This document shows, piece by piece, positions 6,488 through 14,666 of a stretch of 30,508 nucleotides of DNA; the stretch's first letter is position 1; the number at the start of each line of letters is the position of its first letter. Both the position numbers and the translations under genes were made by a program. The stretch is from a bacterium (lineage in GTDB: Bacteria > UBP6 > JAFGXH01), in NCBI GenBank assembly GCA_027064085.1, contig JAMOQH010000159.1:1-30508 (forward strand). The letters run 5' to 3'. The notes under the pieces are model-generated. The model was not told where the DNA came from. It did not search any database and was given only the letters and a program-made list of their open reading frames with translations.

Positions 6488-7192
6488 TTATTTAGGCAAA
6501 TTGATTCTAAAAATATTTTTATCATTTTCATGTAAATAAATTAACTCTCCATTTAAACTATTTATAACATATTTCGCTAATGGTAAACCTATCCCAAAAT
6601 GTTCTCTTTTGTATCTATCATTGATAGGCCTATTATTTTTATTTGTATAGCCAAGATTGAATATTTCTTCTGAATTTTTAATTTCATTACCAATACTTAT
6701 TGTATCAAGAATTAAATTACCATCATTGAGATATGCTTTTAGCTCTATATCGCTCTTTAATGTTTCATCTTGAGCATTTAATATTAACTGCACTATAGCT
6801 TTTACAACAATTGCATTTATTTTTACATCTTTTGCATAATTATCAATATTAATAATAATATTTGTATTATTAGATTTAAGCTCTTTTTCTAGGCTATTTT
6901 TAATGACATCAAAAAATTTAGTTATAGTTAATTTTTTAGTGTTTTTATCGAGTATGTAGGTTGATACAAATCTATTAAAGGATACTGCTTTTTCCACATA
7001 CTTCTGAATGTTTTGGAATCCTTCAATCATAGAATCCTTATCATCTTCATATTCTATCATTAATTGTGTAGTACTAATTATTGCCGTAAAAATATTATTA
7101 AACTCATGTATTATACTTGGTGAAAGTTGGTATAACATATAAGTATTAGATGTTATATCTAAAATATCTTTGTCTTTCATGGTAGCCTCCAT
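6488..7192 (-). CDS. Sensorless histidine kinase
   Basis: The 234-residue protein has a dimerisation/phosphoacceptor helix with H29 in SPSIIHEFNNIFTAI and an ATP-binding domain with an N-box (QLILNAQDE, N139) and a G2-box (HFGIGLPLAKYV, about 198-209). There is no signal peptide, membrane segment or sensor domain, so it is a cytoplasmic orphan kinase that may take its input from a partner. The G1 box is degenerate (DTISIGNEI), so ATP binding may be weak. An internal ATG at 7180 has a better-spaced GGAGG and may be the true start. It follows the TPR lipoprotein gene by about 36 bases on the same strand. No response regulator is nearby. Confidence 0.75.
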   Translation of the reverse strand: MEATMKDKDILDITSNTYMLYQLSPSIIHEFNNIFTAIISTTQLMIEYEDDKDSMIEGFQNIQKYVEKAVSFNRFVSTYILDKNTKKLTITKFFDVIKNSLEKELKSNNTNIIINIDNYAKDVKINAIVVKAIVQLILNAQDETLKSDIELKAYLNDGNLILDTISIGNEIKNSEEIFNLGYTNKNNRPINDRYKREHFGIGLPLAKYVINSLNGELIYLHENDKNIFRINLPK

Positions 7193-7228
7193 ATTCTCCT
7201 AAAACTATATTCGGAATAAAATAAAATT

Positions 7229-8314
7229 TTATTTAGATATTTTACTAAGATAAACTTTTAATTTTCTGATTTCAGTGATAGAAGCACCTTTTCTTTCATA
7301 ATTTTTAATTGCTATTTTCATTTTTTGAGGGTTTTTCATTTTAAGATAACATATAGCAATATTGTATAGTAATTCTTTATTATTTGGAGTTATTTTTAAA
7401 GCATTAAGGTATGTCCTTTCTGCATTTGTATATTTTCCTTCTAAAAGATATGCTGATGCTAAACCATTAAAGTCATCTATGCTGTTTGTTTTTTTAGATA
7501 TTTCAGTATAAATTATTTCAGCCTTATTATATCTTTTTTGATTTAAATACTCTTTTGCTAATATTCTTTTTATTTTTATAGATTTACCTATTTTTACAGC
7601 TTTCTCTAAATAATTTATAAAATTTTTGTTGTCTCTTAATTTTTTTGCGAGTAAAGCCAAAGAATAATATCCCTCTTCACTTTTATTTAAACGAATTGCT
7701 TTTTTGTAATACTCAAATGCTTTTTTAAATTTTTTTAGTTTTTCATATAATACACCGATATTATGATATAAAATATAATTAGGTGAGATTTTAATTAGTT
7801 TTTTATATGCTTTAATTGCCTTATCTGTTTGATCGTTTTTCGCATAAACGCTAGCTATTGTTGTTAAGGCAAATATATTTTTATCATCAAGTTTAAGTAT
7901 TCTTTCTGCATATATATTTGATTGTTTAAAATTATTTAAAGAGGCAAATAGTTCAGAAATATTTTCTAAAATACTAATATTTTTAGGCTCATCTTTCAAT
8001 AAATCAAGAAGGATATTTAATGCTCTTTCATATTCTCCTTTTTTTTTAAATTTCATTGCTTTTTTAATTAGTATTTTATTTACAGTAATAGTTTTAATAT
8101 CTGAAACACGATTACTAGTATCTACTTGATTTATTATTTCAGAGTTATCTTTTTTTTCATTATTTATTTTATTTAAAAGATTATCTGTTTCTTTTAAGGT
8201 TTCTGTAAGGTAATCTCCACTAGGTTTATATGTTGTTTTAGGTGTAAATGTTTTTTTTTCACACCCAATAAAGAAACTAGAGAAAAGTAATAAAATTAAT
8301 ATATAAATTTTCAT
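7229..8314 (-). CDS. TPR-repeat lipoprotein
   Basis: The 361-residue protein starts MKIYILILLLFSSFFIGCEKK, a lipoprotein signal with lipobox FIGC. An unstructured Lys/Asn-rich linker follows, then about seven to eight tetratricopeptide repeats (for example AIKAYKKLIKISPNYILYHN and AFEYYKKAIRLNKSEEGYYS) to the C-terminus. TPR lipoproteins act as envelope assembly or scaffold factors. The start at 8314 is preferred to an upstream frame extension because it begins the signal peptide and follows AGAGGG. It is transcribed divergently from the large envelope operon and leads the histidine kinase gene, so it may be linked in function to that operon. Confidence 0.8.
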   Translation of the reverse strand: MKIYILILLLFSSFFIGCEKKTFTPKTTYKPSGDYLTETLKETDNLLNKINNEKKDNSEIINQVDTSNRVSDIKTITVNKILIKKAMKFKKKGEYERALNILLDLLKDEPKNISILENISELFASLNNFKQSNIYAERILKLDDKNIFALTTIASVYAKNDQTDKAIKAYKKLIKISPNYILYHNIGVLYEKLKKFKKAFEYYKKAIRLNKSEEGYYSLALLAKKLRDNKNFINYLEKAVKIGKSIKIKRILAKEYLNQKRYNKAEIIYTEISKKTNSIDDFNGLASAYLLEGKYTNAERTYLNALKITPNNKELLYNIAICYLKMKNPQKMKIAIKNYERKGASITEIRKLKVYLSKISK

Positions 8315-8337
8315 AAGCCCTCTTAAAAACAATATAT

Positions 8338-8367
8338 AATTTAACACTAAAAAGTAATATATGTCAA
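8338..8367 (-). promoter_or_regulatory. Promoter of the TPR lipoprotein-histidine kinase pair
   Basis: On the minus strand, TTGACA (8362-8367) and TAAATT (8338-8343) are 18 bases apart, about 25 bases before the lipoprotein start. It diverges from the envelope-operon promoter; the two -35 boxes are 28 bases apart. Confidence 0.5.
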
Positions 8368-8395
8368 TAAAGTTAATAAATTACTAGTGAAATAC

Positions 8396-8425
8396 TTGAC
8401 AAATTGAAAAATTCAATGTTAGATA
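8396..8425 (+). promoter_or_regulatory. Promoter of the 13-gene envelope operon, with inverted repeat
   Basis: TTGACA (8396-8401) and TAGATA (8420-8425) are 18 bases apart, 45 bases before the first GTG. The spacer contains ATTGAA-AAA-TTCAAT (8403-8417), a perfect 6-bp inverted repeat well placed for a repressor or activator. No other promoter of similar quality was noticed before 23172. Confidence 0.6.
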
Positions 8426-8469
8426 GAATAGGAGCTTTTTCTAGATAAAGGTTTAAGTGATGGGGGTGC

Positions 8470-9324
8470 GTGAAAGTAATATTGATTTTGTTTATAAGTT
8501 TTTTTATTTCTTGCAGTAAAGAAGAGTTAAAAACATTAGATTGGGAAGTTATTCCTGATTATAGAAAAATTAATATTTCTATAAAAGATTATTGTATTAA
8601 AAATGAAAAAGAATATGTTGATTTATACGCTTCTAATTATTCAGCCAAATTAGACCAAGATAAACTTTTAGTTGATTTTGACAGAGATGGTCTTCCAAAT
8701 TCTTATGATAGTGATGAAACTTATGCTATTTCACCATTAAAATATGATACAAATAAAGATGGCTATAGGGATTTATTGGTTTATTTATCCGGAATTGATA
8801 TAAAAAATCAAGAATATTTAAAAGTTTGTGATGACTTTGAGCAGGATACAGATAAAGATGGACTCTCTGATTGTGAAGAAAATAATTTTATTCGCTCTAA
8901 TCCAAATAGCTTTGACACAGACGAAGATTCCATACCCGATGAGCTCGAGATAATTTATGGCTTAAATCCTAATGATGGTAATGATGCTTATCAGGATTTA
9001 GATGATGACGGTATTATAAATTCTGAGGAGATTAGATTACACACTCCAATTGATATATCTAACAATAAAAACTTAAAAAAATTAGAGTACCAATATCATA
9101 TAACATTAAGTAAACTAAAACCAAGTTCAAGATGCTATAATATTGATATTGATAATATTTCTATTGTTGATGTTAAAAATGGAAACCTAATAAAGATTAA
9201 TATTATAGAAAAGCTAGTAGAGCAAAAAAATATGAGAACTTTTAGAGTTATTGTGGAATATGATAAAGTTAAAAATAACGAAACTCTTGTTTTTGATTTT
9301 AAAGACTTAATAGAAGGAGTTTAA
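8470..9324 (+). CDS. Lipoprotein with thrombospondin type 3-like calcium-binding repeats
   Basis: The 284-residue protein has a lipoprotein signal (MKVILILFISFFISC, lipid-anchor C15). It then carries about five Asp-rich loops of the thrombospondin type 3 kind: DFDRDGLPNSYDSD, DTNKDGYRD, DTDKDGLSDCEE, DTDEDSIPDELE and DLDDDGIINSEE. These bind calcium and stiffen surface proteins. The C-terminal 90 residues look like a beta-rich domain also seen at the end of the next protein (both end in a segment with MRTF or MRTA followed by a hydrophobic strand). The start is GTG after GGGGG. It is the first gene of the operon and probably faces the outside or the periplasm. The ligand is unknown. Confidence 0.75.
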   Translation: MKVILILFISFFISCSKEELKTLDWEVIPDYRKINISIKDYCIKNEKEYVDLYASNYSAKLDQDKLLVDFDRDGLPNSYDSDETYAISPLKYDTNKDGYRDLLVYLSGIDIKNQEYLKVCDDFEQDTDKDGLSDCEENNFIRSNPNSFDTDEDSIPDELEIIYGLNPNDGNDAYQDLDDDGIINSEEIRLHTPIDISNNKNLKKLEYQYHITLSKLKPSSRCYNIDIDNISIVDVKNGNLIKINIIEKLVEQKNMRTFRVIVEYDKVKNNETLVFDFKDLIEGV

Positions 9325-11085
9325 ATGGCTTATAAAGTATTACTTTTAAGCATTACTTTAATGTTTATAGCTATTGGTTGTGAAAAAGAACCTTTAAAAA
9401 AACTAGATAGATATCAAATATTAGATCATAAAACAATTAATGCAAATGTTGATTTTTGTACAATTGAAGCAAATAAAATTAAATCTAATTTAAAATATAT
9501 TTTTATTATTGATAAATCAGGAAGTAATCAAGATTTATCAAATTCTATTGGTACTGACCCTAATGGTGAAAGAAGATATGCTTCTTTGCAATTATACTTA
9601 GAGGATGCTCCTCAAGATGAAACAATTTTTTATTCTTTAATTAATTTATCAACAAATGCAAATTTAGTTTCAGGATTTAATAATGATAAAGTTGCTTTTC
9701 AAGAAGTTGTAGAAAATGAAGCAAATCCAAATGACAGGATTCCTCCGGTACCATCTGATGGAGGGTGGACTAATTTTTCTGCATCTTTAAATATGGCAAG
9801 AGATTTAATATCTGATGATATTCAAAAGGCAAAAGAGGCTAAAGAAGTAGTTAGTTCCTATTATGTTATAATTTTTATTAGTGATGGTGCTCCTTGGGTT
9901 GGAACAACTGATTTGCAGAGTAAATCAGAAATACTCGACCAAGTTGATTCTCTATTGGCTTTTGAAGAAGGCAATAAAGAATATGTTGATTCTGTACAAT
10001 TACATACAGCATATTACTATAATTTGAATGGATTTGATAATGATGCCCAAACATATATGAAAAATATGGCTGAAAATGGAAATGGTAGTTTCTTTGAATT
10101 TGGAGCAGGGCAAGTAATTGATTTCAATAAGTTTTCAGTTCCTGAAAGAAATGTAAAGCATAGTTTAAGAGATGTACTTGTTACAAATATAAATACTAAA
10201 TGGTATAAAGATAGGTTATATGTTGATAGTGACGGTGATGGATTAGTTGACATATTAGAAAATGAATACAGTTCTGACATCATGAATAAAGATAGTGATG
10301 GAAATGGAATATCTGATGGAGTTGAATACTTCACAACTGGTAAACCATGTAAAGCCCTAAAATGTATAGTTCAAGGGCAGGATCCCTGCGAAGAATATAC
10401 TTGTGATTTCACAAAAGCAGAGCCTTACGAGGCTTGTAATAGTTGGCTTGTTACAGGTAATGAAGAATGTGAGCAAAAAAGGGAAGAAAATTATCTAAAA
10501 TGTATGAAAGAGTGTGAATTTACTGAAGATGTCTGTAATGAAAACTGTAAACAAGAAGCATGTCCAGTTTTGCCAACTGAAACAGAAACCGGAGTGCCAA
10601 TTAAAAGGATTGCTGATTTAGATAAAGATTTTTTAAATGATTGTGAAGAACGAGTTGTTTTAAAAAGTAAATCAGATAATTTTGATTCAAATGATGATTG
10701 GATTCCTGATAATCTTGCATTTAAAACTTCTTTAGCATTTGTTGAAGGAACAAGGGGTGATGCTTCTTTAGACCCAGATTGGGATGATGAAAAAAATTAT
10801 GATGAAGTAAAGAAAAATACGCCATTAAGATATGATAATAATAAGATATATGGATTAAAACCGTATAAATATAATCTTACTGTTACAAGCGATAATAATA
10901 TACAGACATGCTTTAATCTAGAAGTAAAAGGAATTTCAGTTGGAACGCCAAATGATATGATTAGGGTTTATATTCTAGAAAATACTTCAATTATTAAAAA
11001 TAAAAGATTTATGAGAACGGCACAGAAAAAGATAAATTTAGATAATCCTGTCCTTAATTTTAAAGATAGTGATTTTAACTTTTAA
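9325..11085 (+). CDS. VWA-domain lipoprotein with thrombospondin type 3-like repeats
   Basis: The 586-residue protein has a lipobox ending at C19 (AIGC). A von Willebrand factor A domain follows (about 55-290) with a full metal-ion-dependent adhesion site: D63-K-S65-G-S67, T149 in GGWTNFSA, and D187 in FISDGAP. DSDGDGLVD and DSDGNGISDG loops at about 301-333 are calcium-binding repeats. Next comes a region with more than ten cysteines (about 342-420), then a C-terminal beta domain like that of the preceding protein. Such proteins bind ligands or surfaces. The ATG directly follows the previous stop after AAGGAG, so the two lipoproteins are probably co-translated partners. Confidence 0.8.
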   Translation: MAYKVLLLSITLMFIAIGCEKEPLKKLDRYQILDHKTINANVDFCTIEANKIKSNLKYIFIIDKSGSNQDLSNSIGTDPNGERRYASLQLYLEDAPQDETIFYSLINLSTNANLVSGFNNDKVAFQEVVENEANPNDRIPPVPSDGGWTNFSASLNMARDLISDDIQKAKEAKEVVSSYYVIIFISDGAPWVGTTDLQSKSEILDQVDSLLAFEEGNKEYVDSVQLHTAYYYNLNGFDNDAQTYMKNMAENGNGSFFEFGAGQVIDFNKFSVPERNVKHSLRDVLVTNINTKWYKDRLYVDSDGDGLVDILENEYSSDIMNKDSDGNGISDGVEYFTTGKPCKALKCIVQGQDPCEEYTCDFTKAEPYEACNSWLVTGNEECEQKREENYLKCMKECEFTEDVCNENCKQEACPVLPTETETGVPIKRIADLDKDFLNDCEERVVLKSKSDNFDSNDDWIPDNLAFKTSLAFVEGTRGDASLDPDWDDEKNYDEVKKNTPLRYDNNKIYGLKPYKYNLTVTSDNNIQTCFNLEVKGISVGTPNDMIRVYILENTSIIKNKRFMRTAQKKINLDNPVLNFKDSDFNF

Positions 11086-11100
11086 CATTAGGGGGTATAT

Positions 11101-12750
11101 ATGTTAAAGCTAGCAACGAGTATACTTATGATTCTTTTTTCAACTCTATTATTTTTTTCATGTAGTGAGTCAGAAGTAAAAAATGATTTTTCCATAGTAA
11201 TATCTAATAATTCAAAAATAGGGGAAAATTTGGAGTTAACGGTTAATGAGAAAGATAAACTTATTAATTATGAATGGTATTTGGAGTATGAGCTTGGCAA
11301 TAAAGTGACATCATGTAATTCACTAAATACTCCTAAAATTGATTGTATCCTTGAAGAGAGTGGAGAGGTAAGAGTTAAACTAGTAGCTAAAACAAGAAAT
11401 GGAGACGATGTTACTTTATACAAAGTTTTTAATGTTTTAGATATGGATTTACCCTTGAATCAAGCACCCGTAATCGTTTTATCTTTAAAGTCAGAAAATA
11501 GCGATGAAGCGATAGTTTCAACTAATCATTCTAAAGAAAAAGGAATTATTAATTTTCCTGTTAACGAAGAAGTAACATTTGATTTTGCAGAAACAACAGA
11601 TGATGTTGATTCTGTAAACGAATTAATATATGAAATGAAAATAGAAGATGGAAATTATGAAACAGTTATTTCTCCATTTAAATACACTTTTACAAAAACA
11701 GGATACTTTACAATAGAATTGAAGGTTACAGATAAAAATGAAAATACTGCTACAAAAAAATTCATTGCTTTTGTTAGTTGTGCAGACAATACAATTGATT
11801 TAGTAATTGATCCTTCTAAAGTAAAAATAACAGCAGATTCTATTCACAATTTCTTTACCTATGATGCATCAACTGCTGTTTCAGGTGGGGATTCATCAAA
11901 ATATAGATATAGATGGGATTATAATGGTGATGGAATTTATGATAGTGATTGGTTAGAAGATGCAAGCATAAGAGAATATACTATATTTGAAGGAATTAGA
12001 AATGTAAAATTAAAAGTTTGGGAACAAGCTTGTAACAATGTAAAAGAAGTTCACTTAACTGAAATTGACCCAAGTTTGTATAATTTTATTATTCCTCTTG
12101 CTGATGCTGTTCCAGGAACATTGCAAGGGCCTCAAATTCCAGGTTATTTCTTTCTTCAAGGATATCCCGTAGGAAAAGATGGTTTTAAATCAACAATTAC
12201 AGATGTTGATTTTATTGCGACAAAAGCTGATTCCTCTCCACCAGAAGAACAATGGAGAGTGTTGTGTGATTATAGGCCAAATGATGGTAAAGCAACTATT
12301 TCAATAAAGGGTTTGAATAAATACGATAGAGTAAAAGAAGACGGTGAGTTACATGGAGCTCTACTAAAATTAGATAATATTGATGTTAGTGGATTCAGTA
12401 ATCAATCTACGACTACTTTGAGTAATTTAAATGCAAATGTTGATAAATTAAACTATTATTCTGATGAAGAATATGATAAGCTAAGTAGAGTTGTTTATCG
12501 CAAGGATGGTAATTGTGTATCTCAACTTACTTTAACTGTTACAAGAGCACAGGGAAGTTGTGTAAGTGGAGCTTCAACCTTTTCAGATGTTATTACCATA
12601 GATGGAACTTATTCTTGTGATAACTTGAAAGGCTCAAATGGAGAGAATATATCTTTTGAAAAAGGAGCTTTTTATTGTGAAGTTGGAAAAGCTGATGCCT
12701 GTATTGGCGGTGGCGGTGGCGGTGGCGGTGTTCCACCAGAAGAATTTTAA
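11101..12750 (+). CDS. Large lipoprotein with PKD-like domains and a polyglycine tail
   Basis: The 549-residue protein has a lipobox at C21 (FFSC). Two or more immunoglobulin/PKD-like beta domains follow. One shows a FDFAETTDD segment near 160 and ends in FTKTGYFTIELKVTD (about 200-214), a typical PKD strand. Another has YRYRWDYNGDGIYDSDW (about 268-284) and VKLKVWEQA. The C-terminal part (about 330-535) is unfamiliar and contains paired cysteines. The protein ends in eight glycines and VPPEEF, encoded by four exact GGCGGT units. PKD domains mediate protein-protein or carbohydrate contacts outside the cytoplasm. It is the third lipoprotein in a row and directly precedes the proton channel genes. 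I infer a surface or periplasmic structural role. Confidence 0.7.
   Translation: MLKLATSILMILFSTLLFFSCSESEVKNDFSIVISNNSKIGENLELTVNEKDKLINYEWYLEYELGNKVTSCNSLNTPKIDCILEESGEVRVKLVAKTRNGDDVTLYKVFNVLDMDLPLNQAPVIVLSLKSENSDEAIVSTNHSKEKGIINFPVNEEVTFDFAETTDDVDSVNELIYEMKIEDGNYETVISPFKYTFTKTGYFTIELKVTDKNENTATKKFIAFVSCADNTIDLVIDPSKVKITADSIHNFFTYDASTAVSGGDSSKYRYRWDYNGDGIYDSDWLEDASIREYTIFEGIRNVKLKVWEQACNNVKEVHLTEIDPSLYNFIIPLADAVPGTLQGPQIPGYFFLQGYPVGKDGFKSTITDVDFIATKADSSPPEEQWRVLCDYRPNDGKATISIKGLNKYDRVKEDGELHGALLKLDNIDVSGFSNQSTTTLSNLNANVDKLNYYSDEEYDKLSRVVYRKDGNCVSQLTLTVTRAQGSCVSGASTFSDVITIDGTYSCDNLKGSNGENISFEKGAFYCEVGKADACIGGGGGGGGVPPEEF
12706..12729 (+). repeat. (GGCGGT)4 in-frame microsatellite
   Basis: Four exact hexamers encode eight glycines near the C-terminus of the PKD-like lipoprotein. 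The block is 100% G+C apart from one T per unit, in an otherwise very AT-rich sequence. Unit gain or loss would keep the frame and alter only the linker length. Confidence 0.9.
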
Positions 12751-12776
12751 TTAATAGGGTATAGGGAGGATAATTA

Positions 12777-13400
12777 ATGCTAAAGTTTTTAAATAGTGGT
12801 GGCCCTTTTATGTGGGTAATCATGAGTGTGTCTATTTTTGCGATTGCAATTATGATTGAAAAAATTTATTTTTTATTTTTTTACTATAAACCAAGTATTA
12901 CTTTTTATAAAGATGTTATTAAGCATATTAGAAAAAATGATTTACCTGCAGCTAAATTATTATGTAGTGGGACAAGTCATCCTTTAGCAAAAGTTATTTT
13001 AGTAATATTAAATAATTTCAACACTTCAAAAGATGCTATGGAATCTGAAATTAACAAGGAGATTCAAAAACTAGTTCCTAAAGTTCAAAAGCACACATCC
13101 TACTTACAGATGATTGGTAATGTATCTACATTACTAGGTCTTATTGGTACAATTCAAGGTTTGATTATTTCATTTTCTAGTATTAGCGGAAAAGGTGCTG
13201 CAAATAAATCAGAAGCTCTTGCAAGAGGTATTTCAACCGCGATGAATACAACTGCTTTAGGATTAATTATTGCTATTCCTTGTATTGTTGCATTTACTAT
13301 TTTTGTAAATAATGAAACTAGTATTATGCAAAAATATAATGAAATAATAACAGAAATCGTTCATATTTTTGAATTTGAAACTAAAAAACAAAAAGGTTAG
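12777..13400 (+). CDS. MotA/TolQ/ExbB proton channel family protein
   Basis: The 207-residue inner-membrane protein has three membrane segments (about 12-35, 114-135 and 157-178). The two family hallmarks are present: GNVSTLLGLIGTIQGLI in segment 2 and GISTAMNTTALGLIIAIP in segment 3. A cytoplasmic loop separates segments 1 and 2, as in TolQ and ExbB. With ExbD partners it forms a channel that turns proton flow into mechanical work on a TonB- or TolA-like protein. The ribosome site is GGGAGG. The next two genes encode the ExbD-type partners and a TonB-like protein follows, the same order of parts as in Myxococcus AglR-AglQ-AglS with AgmX-type proteins. Confidence 0.9.
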   Translation: MLKFLNSGGPFMWVIMSVSIFAIAIMIEKIYFLFFYYKPSITFYKDVIKHIRKNDLPAAKLLCSGTSHPLAKVILVILNNFNTSKDAMESEINKEIQKLVPKVQKHTSYLQMIGNVSTLLGLIGTIQGLIISFSSISGKGAANKSEALARGISTAMNTTALGLIIAIPCIVAFTIFVNNETSIMQKYNEIITEIVHIFEFETKKQKG

Positions 13401-13406
13401 ATCAAA

Positions 13407-13907
13407 ATGGCAATAAAGTTAGATATTCCAGAAAGAGAAGGACAAGAGGTTGATGCACTATTGCCTATTATGAGTCTTTTATTAATTTTGATCCCTGTTC
13501 TTGTAGGAAACATGGCCTTTTATCAGTTACATTCTGTAAGTGTTAATACTCCGGGTGTAAGCAAAGAAGAAAAGATTGACCCCAATACATTAGATAAAGC
13601 AAAAGTAAAGGTAATGCTGAAACTAAAAATAGAAAAGGAGTCTTTTGATGTAGAGCTGTTAGATGAAAATTCAGGAAATCAGATTATTCAAAAAAACATA
13701 GAAAGAGATAGAACAGGAATAGTTTATCTAAAAAGAGAACTTACTAAACTAGCTGATGAATATAAAAAGTTAGATGTAGTACTACTTTATTCATATAGAG
13801 AGCTTAAATATGGAGAACTGCTACCAATTCTAGATGAAGGAGTTAAAACTGTTACTAAAAAGAATGGAAAACCTGTTTTTAAAATAGTAATTGTTCCTGA
13901 GGGTTAA
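13407..13907 (+). CDS. ExbD/TolR-like protein, divergent paralogue 1
   Basis: The 166-residue protein has a short cytoplasmic N-terminus, one membrane segment (about 17-38, DALLPIMSLLLILIP) and a periplasmic domain, the ExbD/TolR layout. D16, at the cytoplasmic edge of the membrane segment, is the best candidate for the proton-carrying aspartate, although the usual sequence around it (xxPLxD) is changed and two prolines lie within the segment. The periplasmic domain (about 60-166) includes a strand-helix pattern ending KPVFKIVIVPEG. It lies seven bases after the channel gene and six before the second ExbD gene. Two unequal ExbD-type subunits beside one TolQ is the stoichiometry known from the AglRQS motor. 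Confidence 0.75.
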   Translation: MAIKLDIPEREGQEVDALLPIMSLLLILIPVLVGNMAFYQLHSVSVNTPGVSKEEKIDPNTLDKAKVKVMLKLKIEKESFDVELLDENSGNQIIQKNIERDRTGIVYLKRELTKLADEYKKLDVVLLYSYRELKYGELLPILDEGVKTVTKKNGKPVFKIVIVPEG

Positions 13908-13912
13908 TAAAA

Positions 13913-14407
13913 ATGAGTAAAAATTATTTTAGTACAGCAACAGCAAAAAGAAGTAGTCAAGCATCTGTTAATATAACATCTTTAATGGATGTTCTTACGA
14001 TAATATTAATATTTCTATTAACTAATTATTCAGATAATCCACCAGAACAAAACCCTCCAAAAGGAATAACCATTCCAATTATAGCCGCAAAATCTAATAA
14101 AAAGTTTTCAGAAAAATTTACTAAAGAAATAAAAATAGTTTTTTATAAAACAAAAATTGAAATTAAAGATGAAATTATTCCATTTGATAATTTTGAAGAA
14201 CAAAGTGACCAAATATTAGAGTTGGTTTCTAAAAAATTGTCTAAAATAATAACTCCTCTATCAGAAAAAGAAAAGAAAAATTCAGCAATTATTTTATTAG
14301 CAGATAAAGATATTAGATATAATATGATTAGTAGCTTAATTCAAGCAGCATCTATTACTGGAGTTACACATATTGAGATGCTTGGAACATTTGAAGCAAA
14401 GGAGTAA
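13913..14407 (+). CDS. ExbD/TolR-like protein, canonical paralogue 2
   Basis: The 164-residue protein has an N-terminal cytoplasmic stretch, the motif SVNITSLMDVLTIILIFLL (18-36), and a periplasmic domain. D26 matches the conserved proton-binding aspartate of ExbD/TolR. The periplasmic part (ADKDIRYNMISSLIQAA... THIEMLG, about 130-160) resembles the end of TolR-like domains. It pairs with the preceding divergent paralogue and the upstream channel to make a proton-driven motor in the inner membrane. The next gene begins three bases after its stop. Confidence 0.85.
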   Translation: MSKNYFSTATAKRSSQASVNITSLMDVLTIILIFLLTNYSDNPPEQNPPKGITIPIIAAKSNKKFSEKFTKEIKIVFYKTKIEIKDEIIPFDNFEEQSDQILELVSKKLSKIITPLSEKEKKNSAIILLADKDIRYNMISSLIQAASITGVTHIEMLGTFEAKE

Positions 14408-14410
14408 AAT

Positions 14411-14638
14411 ATGAATAAAATAATTATATTTGCCTTATTATTTTCTATACACCTTTATGCTAAAGATGTAAAAGAAGCTAATAACTCTAAAAAAGAAGAG
14501 TCAACAGATGTAATAGAAGTAAAAGGTCAAAGTCGTAATTTTAATATGAAGCTTGTATTAAGAACTAAAAAAGATAAAATTTCATTTGTAAAAACTAGAA
14601 AAAATTATAGAGAAGAAATTTTATCAACAGAACCATGA
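14411..14638 (+). CDS. Small exported protein of the motor operon
   Basis: This 75-residue protein has an N-terminal signal peptide with likely cleavage after LYA (about residue 17), then a charged, mostly polar mature part of about 58 residues with VIEVKGQSRNFNMKLVLRT in its centre. It has no cysteine and no membrane anchor. I do not recognise a named family. Its place between the ExbD and TonB-like genes, with AAGGAG in the preceding stop region, suggests a periplasmic accessory subunit. Coding status is well supported by the signal peptide and tight packing. Confidence 0.7.
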   Translation: MNKIIIFALLFSIHLYAKDVKEANNSKKEESTDVIEVKGQSRNFNMKLVLRTKKDKISFVKTRKNYREEILSTEP

Positions 14639-14666
14639 TTTAAAGTATTGCATAGGAAATTAAAGT

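Noticed and set aside
10017-10334. Minus-strand 105-codon ORF inside the VWA lipoprotein gene, and similar antisense ORFs at 12593-12823, 15029-15226, 16866-17087, 20577-20841, 25605-25967, 27565-27774, 29071-29328 and 30230-30415
   Set aside because: All lie wholly or mostly antisense to well-supported genes, show biased shadow composition and lack domain or start signals.
13407-13907. Loss of the proton-carrying aspartate in the first ExbD-like protein
   Set aside because: D16 at the membrane edge can be aligned with the conserved aspartate by a small shift, so absence cannot be claimed from one sequence.
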